The translations under genes were made by a program, and so were the position numbers. Below are positions 24,294 to 37,900 of a stretch of 64,000 bases of DNA, piece after piece (the stretch's first letter is position 1; each line of letters begins with the position of its first letter). Source of the DNA: Mycobacterium pseudokansasii (GTDB taxonomy: Bacteria; Actinomycetota; Actinomycetes; Mycobacteriales; Mycobacteriaceae). The stretch lies in the NCBI RefSeq assembly GCF_900566075.1, contig NZ_UPHU01000001.1:620001-684000 (forward strand). Reading direction: 5' to 3'. The notes below the pieces were generated by a model. The model did no database searches and was not told the origin of the DNA. It saw only the letters and a list, made by a program, of their open reading frames with translations.

Positions 24294-24318
24294 CGGACAG
24301 GGTCCGGTCTGTCCGGAG

Positions 24319-24935
24319 TCAGCCGGACAGCAGGCGTAGCGCCGCGTCGACCGCCAGCGCGGCGACGTCGACGGTCTTCGAGCCCAAATCGTGTCGGGCG
24401 CCGGTGATCTCGACGATCTCGGTGGGCGCGGTGATCAGCGCCGCGGCATCGCGCAGCTCTGTGATGCTACCGAAGGGGTCGGAGCTGCCGTGGGTGAACA
24501 CCGTGGGCACGGTGATGTTCGGCAGGTGCTCGGTGCGGGCTCGCTCCGGTTTGCCGAGCGGGTGCACCGGATAGGAGAACAGTGCCAGGATGTCCACCGC
24601 TGCGCCATCGGCAGCCACCACCATCGACGTCTGCCGGCCTCCGTAGGAATGGCCGCCCGCGATCAGCGGGCCGTCCGCCAGGCCACGGCACAGCTCGATC
24701 GCTTCGGCGATGCCCGCACGGTCGGATTCTGCCGAGCCGGACGGCGGCCCTTTCGGGCGGCGGCGACGGTAGGGCAGGTTATACCGGACGGCCAACCAGC
24801 CGCGCCGCGCCCACTCGTCGCAAAGCTGTTGCAGCAGAACAGATTCACGGCTACCACCAGCACCGTGAGTCACGACCACGACGCCGTTGGCGCGGCCGTC
24901 GGGTTCATGCGCGATGCCCGCGATCCGATCGAGGT

Positions 24936-24939
<4 letters not shown>
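24319..24939 (-). CDS. Alpha/beta hydrolase (Rv0421c type)
   Basis: A 206-residue alpha/beta-hydrolase of the KANL3/Tex30-like (dienelactone hydrolase-like) group. Visible elements are the oxyanion-side VVVTHGAGGSRES, the nucleophile elbow GGHSYGGRQTS, the acid region THGSSDPFG and the histidine in GARHDLG. It is the last gene of the thiC-thiD operon: its ATG at 24939 overlaps the thiD stop in ATGA. No signal peptide. The substrate is unknown; operon membership suggests, but does not show, a thiamin link. A longer start at 25017 would lie inside thiD and is rejected. Confidence 0.87.
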
Positions 24940-27572
<2,633 letters not shown>

Positions 27573-27637
27573 TAGGTGGATGTACCCAACGCTAGCGCAG
27601 CGCGGCACCGCTGTGCAGGGGCGGCGGAGTCTTACCG

Positions 27638-29422
27638 TCAGCCTGGCGCACCGGGCGCACCGGGAGTACCGAAAAGCTGCCCACGGGTACCGCCCTTGCC
27701 GCCGCTGCCGCCGCCACCGGGGGGAGTGCCGAGCCCACCGCCGCCGCCGGCCCCGCCGTTGCCGCCGTTGCCGATCAACCCCACGGCGTCACCGCCGTCG
27801 CCGCCCGAGCCACCCTGGCCGCCGGATCCACCGGCGCCACCGGCCCCGCCGGCCTGCCCGGCCCCGCCCCATCCGCCGTCGCCGAACAGCCCCCCGCCAT
27901 GGCCGCCGGCCCCGCCACTACCGCCCTTACCGCCGTTACCGTTGGGCCCGCCCTGGTCCGCGGTTCCCCCTGCCCCGCCGGCCCCGCCGTTGCCGATCAG
28001 CTTGGCGTCGCCGCCGGCCCCGCCGGCGCCGCCGGACCCGCCGGTCCCGAACGCAGCCGAGCTGGCCGCGCCGTTTCCGCCTGCGCCGCCGGCCCCGCCA
28101 TTACCGATCAGCCCGGCGAAACCGCCGCGACCGCCACCGCCGCCGCCCCCGCCGTTTTGATCGGCGGCAATAGTTCCGTTTCCGCCGGCGCCGCCCGCTC
28201 CGCCATTGCCGAACAGCTGGCCGCCGTTACCGGCGTTACCGCCGTGCCCGCCGAAACCGCCGTTGGCACTTGAAGTGTCGGCATTGCCGCCGGCCCCGCC
28301 GGCCCCGCCGGTGCCGATCAGCGAGGCGCTGCCGCCGTCACCGCCGATCCCCCCGAGCGAGAAGATGGTGCCGGCGCCCCCGTTGCCGCCGGCACCGCCC
28401 GCTCCGCCATCGCCCCACAGCAACCCGCCGCCAGCCCCGTGCCCGCCCAGCCCGCCGATTCCGCCGGCCCCAGATGTGCCGTTAGCCGTGCCTCCGCTCC
28501 CGCCGGTCCCGCCGGCCCCGCCGACGCCGAACAGCCTCGCCGCGCCCCCGGCGCCGCCGGTGCCGCCAGTTCCGCCAAGCCCGATGGGACTTCCGGTGTC
28601 GGCCCCGCCGGCCCCGCCGGATCCGCCGGCCCCGCCGTTACCGTAGAGCAGCCCGCCGGCCCCACCGGAGCCACCGACCCCGCCGGCCCCGCCCTCGGTG
28701 TCGTTCACATCTAGGGACCCGCCCACGCCACCAGCTCCGCCGGTCCCGCCACTGCCCCAGAGTCCGGCCGCACCGCCGCTGCCGCCGGCACCACCGGGGG
28801 CGCCGACGCCGCCGGATCCACCGTTGGCCACACCTGCGCCACCGGTTCCGCCGGCTCCGCCGTTACCGAGCAACCACCCGCCGGCGCCGCCGCTACCCCC
28901 TGGTGCGCCCAAGCCTCCGGTCGCGCCGGCGCCGCCGTTGCCGATCAGCCCGGCGGGTCCGCCGCTACCGCCGGCCTGGCCCGACGCGCCCGGCGCGCCG
29001 TTACCGCCGTTGCCGAACAGGATGCCGCCGGCCCCGCCGTTACCGCCGGGCGTCGTCGCGTTGGCTCCGTCGCCGATCAGTGGGCGGCCCAACAGCGCCT
29101 GGGTCGGCGCGTTGATCGCGTCTAGCAGCATCTGCTGGACGCTGGCGGCCTCGGCGCTGGCATAGGACGCGGCTCCGGCGTTGAGTGTCCGCACGAACTC
29201 GTCGTGAAACGCGGCCATCTGGGAGCTCAGCTTTTGATACTGCTGCCCGTAGGTACCGAATAGCGCCGCGACCGCGGCCGACACCTGATCGGCGCCGGCG
29301 GCGAGCACTTGAGTCGTCGGGGTGGCCGCCATCGAGTTGGCGAGGCCGATTGTCGAACCGATTTTGCTGAGATCCGTTGCTGCCGAGGCCACTTCAGCCG
29401 CCGACATGATCACAAAGGACAT
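27638..29422 (-). CDS. PE_PGRS family protein
   Basis: A 594-residue PE_PGRS protein. The N-terminal PE domain (about 1-95) begins [18 protein letters not shown] and includes the linker [20 protein letters not shown]. From about residue 115 the sequence is glycine- and alanine-rich GGAGG-type repeats with GNGG and GLIGNGG variants. PE proteins are exported by ESX systems, chiefly ESX-5, and lie on the surface or outside the cell. No PPE or ESX gene is adjacent. The frame is uninterrupted. From memory there is no PE_PGRS gene here in H37Rv. Confidence 0.95.
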   Translation of the reverse strand: MSFVIMSAAEVASAATDLSKIGSTIGLANSMAATPTTQVLAAGADQVSAAVAALFGTYGQQYQKLSSQMAAFHDEFVRTLNAGAASYASAEAASVQQMLLDAINAPTQALLGRPLIGDGANATTPGGNGGAGGILFGNGGNGAPGASGQAGGSGGPAGLIGNGGAGATGGLGAPGGSGGAGGWLLGNGGAGGTGGAGVANGGSGGVGAPGGAGGSGGAAGLWGSGGTGGAGGVGGSLDVNDTEGGAGGVGGSGGAGGLLYGNGGAGGSGGAGGADTGSPIGLGGTGGTGGAGGAARLFGVGGAGGTGGSGGTANGTSGAGGIGGLGGHGAGGGLLWGDGGAGGAGGNGGAGTIFSLGGIGGDGGSASLIGTGGAGGAGGNADTSSANGGFGGHGGNAGNGGQLFGNGGAGGAGGNGTIAADQNGGGGGGGGRGGFAGLIGNGGAGGAGGNGAASSAAFGTGGSGGAGGAGGDAKLIGNGGAGGAGGTADQGGPNGNGGKGGSGGAGGHGGGLFGDGGWGGAGQAGGAGGAGGSGGQGGSGGDGGDAVGLIGNGGNGGAGGGGGLGTPPGGGGSGGKGGTRGQLFGTPGAPGAPG

Positions 29423-29568
29423 GATGTGCTCCCGTCAGGCTAAAGTAGCTTACCGCCGCTTGACCGCCGGATTTGGCGTATTTAACAGAAGGTGCTCGCG
29501 GCCGCGCAGCGCGGCACAGCTGTGTCGATGCGTCTGGATCCTGCTGGCCGGTCGGCTGACGAAGTGGG

Positions 29569-30264
29569 ATGATTTCACACGTGCACCTGCCCGACTGCCG
29601 TGACCATCCGACCGGCGGCGCATTGCCCGCCGGGGCCAGTGAATACTTGAATGTCGGCGGTTTTCGTTTCTGGTTCGTCGGTCAACGTTGGGAGTGGTCC
29701 GACGAAGTAGCACGAATGCATGGCTACGAACCCGGATCGGTTGTGCCGACGACGAAGCTGCTGCTGTCGCACAAACATCCCGACGATCGCGCCCATGTCC
29801 AGGACTTGCTCGACTACGCGTTGCGCTCGGGTGGCTCGTTTTCGAGCCGTCATCGATTCGTCGACACCGGGGGCAACGTGCACGACGCGATCGTCGTGGC
29901 CGATCGCATGCTCGACGATTCGGGTGCGGTGTTGGGCACCGCCGGCTATTACATCGACCTCACCGACACCTTCGACGAAGCCCGGCAGGAAGTGCTCGAC
30001 GAGGCCCTACCCGACCTGTTCGAGAACCGCGCGGCGATCGAGCAGGCCAAGGGTGTGCTGATGGCCGTGTACCGGGTCAGTCCCGAGCAAGCCTTCCGTG
30101 TCCTGCAGTGGCGGTCGCAAGAGACCAATACCAAAGTGCGCGCACTGGCAAAGCAGTTGGTCGCCGAAGTCGCCACCTTGCCGGCCCCGTCGGCGACGGT
30201 CCAAAGCCAGTTCGACCACCTGTTGCTGACGGTGCATGAACGTATCCCGGCCGGACCGGATTAG
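29569..30264 (+). CDS. PAS-ANTAR signalling protein
   Basis: A 231-residue protein with an N-terminal PAS fold (about 25-140: FRFWFVGQRWEWSDEVARMHGY, HKHPDDRAHV, GGSFSSRHRF, GYYIDLT) and a C-terminal ANTAR domain (about 150-205: LFENRAAIEQAKGVLMAVYR, VSPEQAFRVLQWRSQETNTKV). ANTAR domains bind paired-hexaloop RNA and act as antiterminators; the PAS part would sense a signal. There is no receiver domain, so phosphorylation is not expected. It is the first gene of a three-gene cluster, 93 bases before the STAS gene. Confidence 0.88.
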   Translation: MISHVHLPDCRDHPTGGALPAGASEYLNVGGFRFWFVGQRWEWSDEVARMHGYEPGSVVPTTKLLLSHKHPDDRAHVQDLLDYALRSGGSFSSRHRFVDTGGNVHDAIVVADRMLDDSGAVLGTAGYYIDLTDTFDEARQEVLDEALPDLFENRAAIEQAKGVLMAVYRVSPEQAFRVLQWRSQETNTKVRALAKQLVAEVATLPAPSATVQSQFDHLLLTVHERIPAGPD

Positions 30265-30357
30265 GCTGTAGCGATCTAGGACGGCGCAGGCGTGGGTCGG
30301 GCGCCCCGCCCCAGTTAGCAACCGGAATTCGACATGTTCGCGGGCGGAGTGAGGGCC

Positions 30358-30726
30358 ATGGACCTGCTGGCGGTCGAGTGTGAGGTTCGCCAGGACGCCG
30401 TTGTGGTGCGTGCCGAGGGTGACATCGACTCGACCACGGTGGACGAACTCACCGCCCACCTGACCACGGCCCTGCAGCTGGCCGCCACCCACCCCGCCCG
30501 CCTGGTCGTCATCGATTTGCAGCCGGTGACGTTCTTCGGCAGCGCGGGATTGAACGCGGTACTGGATTGCCACGAGCAGGGCGCCGCCGCCGGGACGTCG
30601 GTCCGGCTGGTCGCCGGCCACGGTCAGGTCACCCAGCCGATAAAGGTGACCGAGCTGGACCGCATTCTCCAGATCTACCCAACCCTGGCGCAGGCACTGC
30701 AGACGGCCCGACCCAAGGAGCTGTGA
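30358..30726 (+). CDS. STAS-domain anti-sigma factor antagonist
   Basis: A 122-residue single STAS domain of the SpoIIAA/RsbV kind. The phosphorylation site region reads TFFGSAGLNAVLDC, with a serine where RsbW-type kinases phosphorylate their antagonist. N-terminal strands are VVVRAEGDIDSTTVDELTAH. The ATG at 30358 has a good GGAGTGAGGG ribosome-binding site; an in-frame ATG at 30334 has a weak one. The next gene starts nine bases after its stop and encodes both a PP2C phosphatase and an RsbW-like kinase, the enzymes expected to act on this protein. Confidence 0.88.
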   Translation: MDLLAVECEVRQDAVVVRAEGDIDSTTVDELTAHLTTALQLAATHPARLVVIDLQPVTFFGSAGLNAVLDCHEQGAAAGTSVRLVAGHGQVTQPIKVTELDRILQIYPTLAQALQTARPKEL

Positions 30727-30735
30727 ACAGGCGCG

Positions 30736-33700
30736 ATGAGCGAGCCGGCCCCGCCCAGCACATCCGGTAGGCGACAGCTACCCGATGACCTGGCGGCCGC
30801 GGTCCCGTTGGGTGGTGAGATGGGCCGGCGTTTCGCCGAATTCGACTGGGCAGTTCATCCGCTCGGCCCCCCCGCCGACTGGTCACCCGAGATTCGTGCG
30901 GCGGTGGCGGTGGCTTTGACGTCGCGGTTTCCCATCGTCTTGTGGTTGGGCCCGACAGAGCTGTTCCTGATGTACAACGACGCGTATGCGCACATCCTGG
31001 GTGACAAGCATCCGGCGGCTCTGGGCGCTGCCGGCCGGCAGGTGTGGCCGGAAATTTGGACAGCGATCGGGCCGATGCTGGCCGGAGTCGTGACGACCGG
31101 CAAGGCCACCTGGTCGGATGACTTGATGTTGCCGCTGGTGACGGCGGGCATGCCGCAGGAGCGGTACTTCACGTTCACCTACAGCCCGATCATCGGCGGC
31201 CGCGGCGCCGTCACCGCCGTCTTCTGTGCCGTCATCGAAACCACCCAGCGGGTGCTGAGCGAGCGCCGCCTGCACCTGCTCAATGCCGTGGCATCGGCGA
31301 CCATGGAGACCCGCACTATCGACGACGCGGTGAGCGCAGCCGTCACCGCCTGTGCCGGCCAGCCCGAGGATCTGCCGTTCATCGCGGTCTACGTGCGCGA
31401 CGGGCCCGACACCGATAGGGACGGGGCCCCGCTGCGCGGTGCCACGCCGTCGATGCAGCCGGTGCTGCCCGCCGACCTGGCGTTGCTGACAGGGTGGGAT
31501 CCCGCAGTGCGATCGCGGGAGACGGCGCTCGTCATCGGCCACCTTGACGAGCTGATGCCTGGCATCGACACAGTTTTCACCCAGGACTGCCCGAGGCAGG
31601 CGCTGGTGCTGCCGCTCGGCGAGAACTCGGCCCCCGGGGCGCTGGTAGTCGGGACGAATCCGCGCCGTCCGCTGGACCCGCTGTATCACAGCTTCTGCCA
31701 GCTGCTCGCCGACCAGCTGTCCGCGGCGTTCGCAGCGGCGCGCTCCTATGAGCAGCAACGGCGGCGAGCCGATGCGCTGGCCGAACTGGATAGGGCGAAG
31801 ACAGCCTTTTTGACCAACGTCAGCCACGAGTTCCGCACGCCCCTGACGCTGCTGCTCGGGCCGCTCGACGACGCGCAGTCCGACGCGGGGTCCGGCACAC
31901 TCCTGGCCGAACGGCTGGGCACTGCGCGACGTAACGCGCAGCGTCTGCAGCGGATGGTGGACTCGCTGCTGGACTTCTCCCGCATCGAAGCCGGCCGGGC
32001 GAACGCGAAGCTGGCATGCACCGACGTGGGGGCGTTGACCTCGGATATCGCTTCCTCGTTCAGCGAGCTGTGTGCGCGCGCAGGTCTCGATCTGGTGCTG
32101 GACTGTCATCCAGTGTTAGCCGATGTCGATCCGGACATGTGGGAGACGATCGTGTTGAACCTGCTGTCCAACGCCGTCAAGTACACGTTGACCGGATCGA
32201 TCACGGTCGAGGTGCGCAGCGAAGGCGCGCACTGCCGCGCTGCCGTGCGCGACACCGGAGTCGGGATTGCCGGACACGACCTGGGCCGCCTGTTCGAGCG
32301 CTTCTACCGGGCGGCAAACGTCAGCGGGCGCAGCGCGGAGGGCACCGGCATCGGACTGTCCCTGGTGCGCGGGCTGGTCGAGCTGCAGCGCGGCACGGTG
32401 CAGATCGACAGTGAACCGGGTCGCGGTACCACCGTGACCATTCGGCTTCCGTCGTCGGTGGGCGACACCGCGGTCGACCCGCCGTACACCCGAACGAAGG
32501 GCGGGAACAATCCGTACGTGGAGGAGGCCAGCCAGTGGGTGGGGTCGTCGGCGCCGCGCACGCAGATCACCCGTGACCAGGGCGGCGAGCTGGTGTTGAT
32601 CGTCGACGACAACGCCGACATGCGGGCCTATCTGGACCGGGTGTTGTCGCCGCACTGGCAGACCGTGCTGGTCGCCGACGGCGAGGCGGCGCTGAATGCG
32701 ACTCGCCGGCTGCACCCGGATGTGATCGTGACCGACGTCATGATGCCGTCCCTGGACGGATTCGAATTCGTCGCGGCAATTCGTGATGATCCGGTCCTGG
32801 CGGCCACGCCGGTGATCATGCTGTCCGCCCGGGCCGGCGCCGAAGCCGTCAGCGAAGGCCTTGCCGGCGGCGCCGACGACTACCTGCCCAAGCCGTTCCG
32901 GTCCCAGGAACTCGTCGAACGGGTGAAGTCGCGGCTGGCCGCCGTCGACCGCGAGCGCAGGCGGCGGGGACTGGCGGTGGATCTGGCCGAGCTTGACGCC
33001 GCGCTGCAGGCCACCGACTCGGTGGCCGGAATACTGGCCGCGATGCTCGACTCCCGGTTCGGTTCGGACGCGGCCGCGGTCGGAATCGGGGTTGTCGACG
33101 GCGATTACGCCCGCTTCGAATACGCCGGCGGGCTTCCCGCCGAAGTGCGCGACCGGTATCACGTGGTCTCGCTGAACAGCCCCCTGGTCGGACCCGACGT
33201 CATCCGCCGCGGAACACCCATGGTCGTCAGCGACACCCTGGCGCTGCCGCCGCGCTATCAACACGCCGTGCAGGACACCGCTGCCAGTGTGCGCGCCTGT
33301 GTCGCCCACCCGCTGCGCGGTCGCACCGGCCGTGTCGTCGGAGTGCTGATCCTGCTCTGGCCCACGCCGCGCCAGTTCGACGCCGCCGAACTCGACATGT
33401 TTACCCGGATCGCCGAATTCACCCAATCCGCACTGGACCGGGTGCTGCTCAGAGCCCAGGAACACCGGATTGCCGTCTCGTTCCAGGAGCACCTTCTCGA
33501 CCTGAATCGCGGGTCGACGGCCGCGGTGGTGGCCGCGGTGTACCAACCGGCGGGTGAAGCGATGCGGGTTGGCGGCGACTGGTATTCGGTGACGCCGTTG
33601 GACGACAACGGCACGATCGGGATCTCGGTGGGTGACGTCGTCGGGCATGGTCTGCCCGCCGCGATCGTGATGAGCCGACTGCGCGCGGCGGTGGCTGCCT

Positions 33701-34590
33701 CCGCGCTCACGTCGGCCGAGCCGTCCGATGTGCTGGCGGCGCTGGACAAGTATGCGGCTACCATCGCCGGTGCCCGCGGCGCCACCGTTGCCTACGCCGT
33801 CATCGACGCCCGACCGGATGCCGGGTGCGGAGCCATGCGGTATCTGTGTGCCGGGCATCCCTATCCGCTGCTGGTCTCCGCGGACGGTCGCCCGGTCTAT
33901 CTCCGGTCGGGCCGGCGGCCCCCGGTGGCCACGTACGGAGAAGACTCCGCCGAGGCCACCGGCCATGCTGAGCTACCTGTGGGAAGTTTGATCCTGCTCT
34001 ATACCGACGGATTGATCGAACGGGCCGGGGAGACGCTCGACCAGGGATTCGCCCGTCTGCACACCGCGGCCGCAGCATGCGCCGGGCTGCCCGTCGACGC
34101 GGTCTGCACCGAACTGCTGCACCGCATGTGCCCCCCGGACGGCTACCGCGACGACGTCGTGGTGCTGGCGCTTCGGCCCAGCCATGTCGGGACGCGCAGT
34201 TTCGCCACCGTGTTGCGCGCTGTGCCGGCGGAAATCCCGGGCGCTCGGCAGCGCCTGCGGGACTGGTTGGCAACCCTCGACATCGCACCCGCCGGTAGCG
34301 ACAAGATCCTGCTGGCCACGGGAGAAGCGGTGACCAACGCAATCGAACACGGCAGCGGCTGCGATGCCCGCAAAACCGTCTCCATCGAGGCTTTCCTGCA
34401 CCGGGACCGGGTCGTGGTCACCGTCAGCGACTCCGGCCGGTGGGCAGGTGATTCCTCGGCCAGCCTGCGCAGCCAGCGGCGCGGACGCGGGCTCACCCTG
34501 ATGGGCGGGCTCGCTGACCGGGTCGACACCGTCCGTACTGCCGGCGGAACCCGGGTTGCGCTGCAGTTCGACGGCGCGGCAGGGCACTGA
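30736..34590 (+). CDS. Hybrid histidine kinase / PP2C phosphatase / RsbW-like kinase
   Basis: A 1284-residue soluble multi-domain regulator. In order: PAS-like sensor (about 30-175), GAF (about 185-345), HisKA with phospho-histidine H364 in SHEFRTPLTL, HATPase with N479 in LNLLSNAVKYT, receiver with D667 in VTDVMMPSLDG, second GAF (about 760-905), SpoIIE-type PP2C with metal aspartates D948 (GGDWY), D967 (VGDVVGHG), D1091 (YTDGLIE) and D1139-D1140 (RDDVVVL), and a C-terminal RsbW-like HATPase with E1197 and N1201 (GEAVTNAIEHG). No membrane segments. It joins two-component and partner-switching signalling in one chain, with its likely STAS substrate encoded just upstream. No sigma factor gene is adjacent. 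Confidence 0.9.
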   Translation: MSEPAPPSTSGRRQLPDDLAAAVPLGGEMGRRFAEFDWAVHPLGPPADWSPEIRAAVAVALTSRFPIVLWLGPTELFLMYNDAYAHILGDKHPAALGAAGRQVWPEIWTAIGPMLAGVVTTGKATWSDDLMLPLVTAGMPQERYFTFTYSPIIGGRGAVTAVFCAVIETTQRVLSERRLHLLNAVASATMETRTIDDAVSAAVTACAGQPEDLPFIAVYVRDGPDTDRDGAPLRGATPSMQPVLPADLALLTGWDPAVRSRETALVIGHLDELMPGIDTVFTQDCPRQALVLPLGENSAPGALVVGTNPRRPLDPLYHSFCQLLADQLSAAFAAARSYEQQRRRADALAELDRAKTAFLTNVSHEFRTPLTLLLGPLDDAQSDAGSGTLLAERLGTARRNAQRLQRMVDSLLDFSRIEAGRANAKLACTDVGALTSDIASSFSELCARAGLDLVLDCHPVLADVDPDMWETIVLNLLSNAVKYTLTGSITVEVRSEGAHCRAAVRDTGVGIAGHDLGRLFERFYRAANVSGRSAEGTGIGLSLVRGLVELQRGTVQIDSEPGRGTTVTIRLPSSVGDTAVDPPYTRTKGGNNPYVEEASQWVGSSAPRTQITRDQGGELVLIVDDNADMRAYLDRVLSPHWQTVLVADGEAALNATRRLHPDVIVTDVMMPSLDGFEFVAAIRDDPVLAATPVIMLSARAGAEAVSEGLAGGADDYLPKPFRSQELVERVKSRLAAVDRERRRRGLAVDLAELDAALQATDSVAGILAAMLDSRFGSDAAAVGIGVVDGDYARFEYAGGLPAEVRDRYHVVSLNSPLVGPDVIRRGTPMVVSDTLALPPRYQHAVQDTAASVRACVAHPLRGRTGRVVGVLILLWPTPRQFDAAELDMFTRIAEFTQSALDRVLLRAQEHRIAVSFQEHLLDLNRGSTAAVVAAVYQPAGEAMRVGGDWYSVTPLDDNGTIGISVGDVVGHGLPAAIVMSRLRAAVAASALTSAEPSDVLAALDKYAATIAGARGATVAYAVIDARPDAGCGAMRYLCAGHPYPLLVSADGRPVYLRSGRRPPVATYGEDSAEATGHAELPVGSLILLYTDGLIERAGETLDQGFARLHTAAAACAGLPVDAVCTELLHRMCPPDGYRDDVVVLALRPSHVGTRSFATVLRAVPAEIPGARQRLRDWLATLDIAPAGSDKILLATGEAVTNAIEHGSGCDARKTVSIEAFLHRDRVVVTVSDSGRWAGDSSASLRSQRRGRGLTLMGGLADRVDTVRTAGGTRVALQFDGAAGH

Positions 34591-34628
34591 CGGGGAACTG
34601 ACCAGACCTGACCAGACCTGGTTAGGAG

Positions 34629-34907
34629 TTAGGCCTCTTCCATCGCCTCGCCGAGTTCTTCCAGGAGCCGGTTGTGGTGGTTGTTCGCCAGGACGTGTCC
34701 GGTCGCGATCACCAAAGCGACCGGCCAGTCGATGAGTTCGAGGGCGGCCAGCGCGGCCAGACCGCCGTAGTAGGCCAGTTGTTCGGGCCGCGGCACTTCG
34801 AGTTGTCCTACCAACGGAAGATTAACCACGAAGGTCTCGCCCTCTCTGATCTTCTTCACGGCTTCACGCTGCGATGTTCCGCGACGAGCCTTCTTTTCTA
34901 CCATCAT
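34629..34907 (-). CDS. Small conserved protein (Rv0424c type)
   Basis: A 92-residue protein starting MMVEKKARRGTSQREAVKKI, with a charged N-terminus and a moderately hydrophobic centre (EQLAYYGGLAALAALELIDW, PVALVIATGHVLAN) that could be one or two membrane segments. It ends acidic (LLEELGEAMEEA). The second ATG at 34904 is equally possible. Gene order matches Rv0424c beside ctpH. Function is unknown. It lies 46 bases downstream of ctpH on the same strand. A longer frame upstream overlaps ctpH and is rejected. Confidence 0.8.
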   Translation of the reverse strand: MMVEKKARRGTSQREAVKKIREGETFVVNLPLVGQLEVPRPEQLAYYGGLAALAALELIDWPVALVIATGHVLANNHHNRLLEELGEAMEEA

Positions 34908-34953
34908 TTGCCTTTCAGTAACGAAGGGTTTGCCGCCGAGCAGTGTCGTAGGG

Positions 34954-37900
34954 TCACCGTCGGGAGTATGTCGACGACCGACGCCCTGGCCGATCCGCTG
35001 GTTTCGTCGATAGCCGCGGTGCTGAGCGTGCCGTTGCGGGAGCTTTACGCGCTGCTGTGGCGTGTCGGGGTCGTGGAGATCGTGGAGCGGAAGCCGGCAG
35101 CGGGCCCGATGGATCCGGTTCCGCATCCGTACTGTCCAGAATGCGGTTCAGAACGGCCATCGCGGCGGTCGCGGCGGCGGCCGACCCCAGGCCCTGCGCC
35201 CACCCGACCGGGCCGAGCGGGGTGCAGCCGAGCAGCTGGCTGACGAGGGGAATGCTGATCAGGGTTCCCATCGCGGCCAGTGAGCCCAGCGCGGTGAGCA
35301 CCACCAGCCAGTCATGGGAGTCCAGCAGGGTTTGGCCCAGCTGGGCCGCGACCAGTGCGACCAGTCCCACGGTCGATGCGCGCCGCGGCAGGCCGGTGAA
35401 CCTCGCCATCGTCCACGCCGCAGTGGCCGCGGCAGCGGTGGTCGCCCCGCGGACGCCTACCGCCTGCCACAGCACACGCTGGTCCGGGCCGCGGGCGTCC
35501 GGGCTCGTCGGGTCGCGGGGCTTGCTGACCGCCAGCGCCGCGGCGGGCAACGCGTCGGTCAGCATGTTCACCAGCAGCAGCTGTCGGGTGTTCAACGGCG
35601 AGGTTCCGCTGATGGCGCTGCCGATGATCGCGAATGCCACCTCGCCGGCGTTGCCGCCCAGCAGCACCGACACCGCCGCCTGGACCCGCTGCCACAGTTG
35701 ACGACCCTCCAGGATGGCGGGCAGCAGCGATTCGATGCGGCCGTCGATCAGCACCATGTCGGCGGCGACCCGGGCGGGGTCACTACCGTGCGAGACGACA
35801 CCGATCCCCACGGTGGCGGCCCGGATCGCGGCGGCGTCGTTGGAGCCGTCGCCGACCATCGCGCAGACCCGCCCGCTGCGTTCCAGCGTCTGCACGATCT
35901 GCACCTTGTTCTCCGGGGTCATCCGGGCGAAGATAGTCCGCTCGGCCACCGCCTGTTCCTGGTCCTTGCGCGACAACGCATCCCACTGCGCACCGCTGAT
36001 GATCTGGTCGGTGGTCACCGACATACCCAGTTCTTGCGCGATCGCGGCGGCGGTGATCGGGTGATCGCCGGTGATCAGCCGCACGTCGAGCCCGTGCTCG
36101 TGCAGGTCCGCGAGCAGTTGGGCGGCCGGGCCGCGGGGCGTGTCCGACAGCCCGAGGAAGCCCACCAGGGACAGGCCGTCGCGACAGAACTGGGCGATGT
36201 CGTCGGGGTCGTCCAGCACCGAGCGAGCCTGCTGCGGGTCGAGCTCACGACGCGCGACCGCGATCACCCGCAACCCGTCGGCGGCCAGTGCGGCGACCGT
36301 CCGGTCCATGTCGGGGCCATCGGCGCCGCAGGCCGCCAAGACCACCTCGGGCGCACCTTTGACCGTCAGCTCGGTGCCCGACACCGAGGCCGAAAACGCC
36401 CGGCCGGACCGGAACGGAAGGTGAGCGTCGGGTGGGTCCCCGTTGCCGGCCACACCGGACGGCGCCGCCGCCACGATCGCGACATCGGTGGCATGCAGCT
36501 GCGGGCCGCCGTTGGTGGCGGGAGCGGCGTGCACGGCGCAGCGCAGCACCTCGTCAGCGCTGTACCCCGGCGCCGGGCGCACCTTGGCCACGCGCAGGCG
36601 GTTCTCGCTCAGTGTCCCGGTCTTGTCGAAGCACACCATGTCGACCCGGCCGAGCGCCTCCACCGACCGCGGGATGCGGACCAACGCGCCGAACTGCGTC
36701 AGCCGTCGCGCCGAGGCTTGTTGTGCCAGCGTCGCCACCAGCGGCATGCCTTCCGGGACGGCGGCGACGGTGACCGCGATGCCGCTGGCCACCGCCTGCC
36801 GTAGGCCCTGGCGGCGCAGCAGCCCCAGCCCGGTGACCACCGCGCCGCCGGTCATGCTGACCGGCCAGGCCCGGTTGGTGAGCTGGCTCAGCTGGTATTG
36901 CAGACCGACGTTGGACAGGTCGCTGGAAACGAGTTCGGCCGCGCGCCGTTCCTGGGTGTCGGCGCCGACGGCGGTCACCACCGCGACCGCGGTACCCGCG
37001 ACGACGGTGGTGCCCGCGTACAACATGCAACGGCGCTCGGCCAGGTCCGCACCCGGGGTGGCGTCGACCTGTTTGGTCACCGACAGCGATTCGCCGGTGA
37101 GCGCGGATTCGTCGACCTCGACGTCGACCTCCTCGATCACCCGGGCGTCGGCGGGGACCACCTCGTGGGTTCGCACCTCGATGACATCGCCGGGCTGCAA
37201 TTGCTCGGCGATGACGTCGCGGTACACCCGCTGTCCGCCCGCGCCGGTCACCACCTTCCGGGCCGGCGGAACCTGCAGCGCCAGTAGGCGATTCAGTCGG
37301 CTTTCGGCGCGCAACCGCTGAGTCGCAGCGAGTACCGAGTTGCCGGTCAGCACCGAGCCGACCATCACCGCGTCGACGGGCGACCCCAGCACCGCGCTGG
37401 CGGTGGCGCCCAGCGCCAGCATGGGGGTCAGCGGATCGGACAATTCCGCGCGCACCGCACCGAGAAACTGCCCGATCGCCTGCGCGGGCCCCACGGTCAT
37501 CCGGGCACCGCGCTGTGCCGTGTGAATGCCACCGGCGATGGCGCGGGTGGCCAGTGTCGAGTGCTCCGGTGCCGGCTGCGCCGGGTCATCCGGTGACGGC
37601 AGGAGTTTACGGACCTGCTCGGCAGACATTGCGTGCCACTCGTGGAAGGCCGCCGGGCGCGGCGGCTGCGCACCGACGATCTTGCGCGCCAACAGATATC
37701 CCGACAGCATCCCCGCCGCCGCTCCGGTGGTCACTGGTCCGGGACCCAGCCCGCGGACCCCGGGCAGCATCAGCAAAGCGCCCAAAGCCGATGCGCCACC
37801 AGAGATTTCGATGCCACGCCGGCGTGCTTCCCGGGCCGCGGGAATGGCGTGCATCATGCGCCAGGCGGCGGCAAGGTCGGGTAGCAACAGGTCGGCATGC

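Noticed and set aside
27576..28714. Long proline-rich forward-strand frames
   Set aside because: They are the antisense of the PE_PGRS glycine repeats; GGC/GCC-rich repeats stay open on both strands.
32116..33966. 616-codon reverse frame
   Set aside because: It is antisense to the hybrid kinase gene, whose forward frame has all catalytic motifs.
34677..35243. Forward frames at the ctpH 3' end
   Set aside because: They are antisense to ctpH and the small Rv0424c-type gene, with no ribosome-binding site or domain.
35314..36804. 496-codon forward frame
   Set aside because: It is the antisense shadow of the ctpH core, with no recognisable family.
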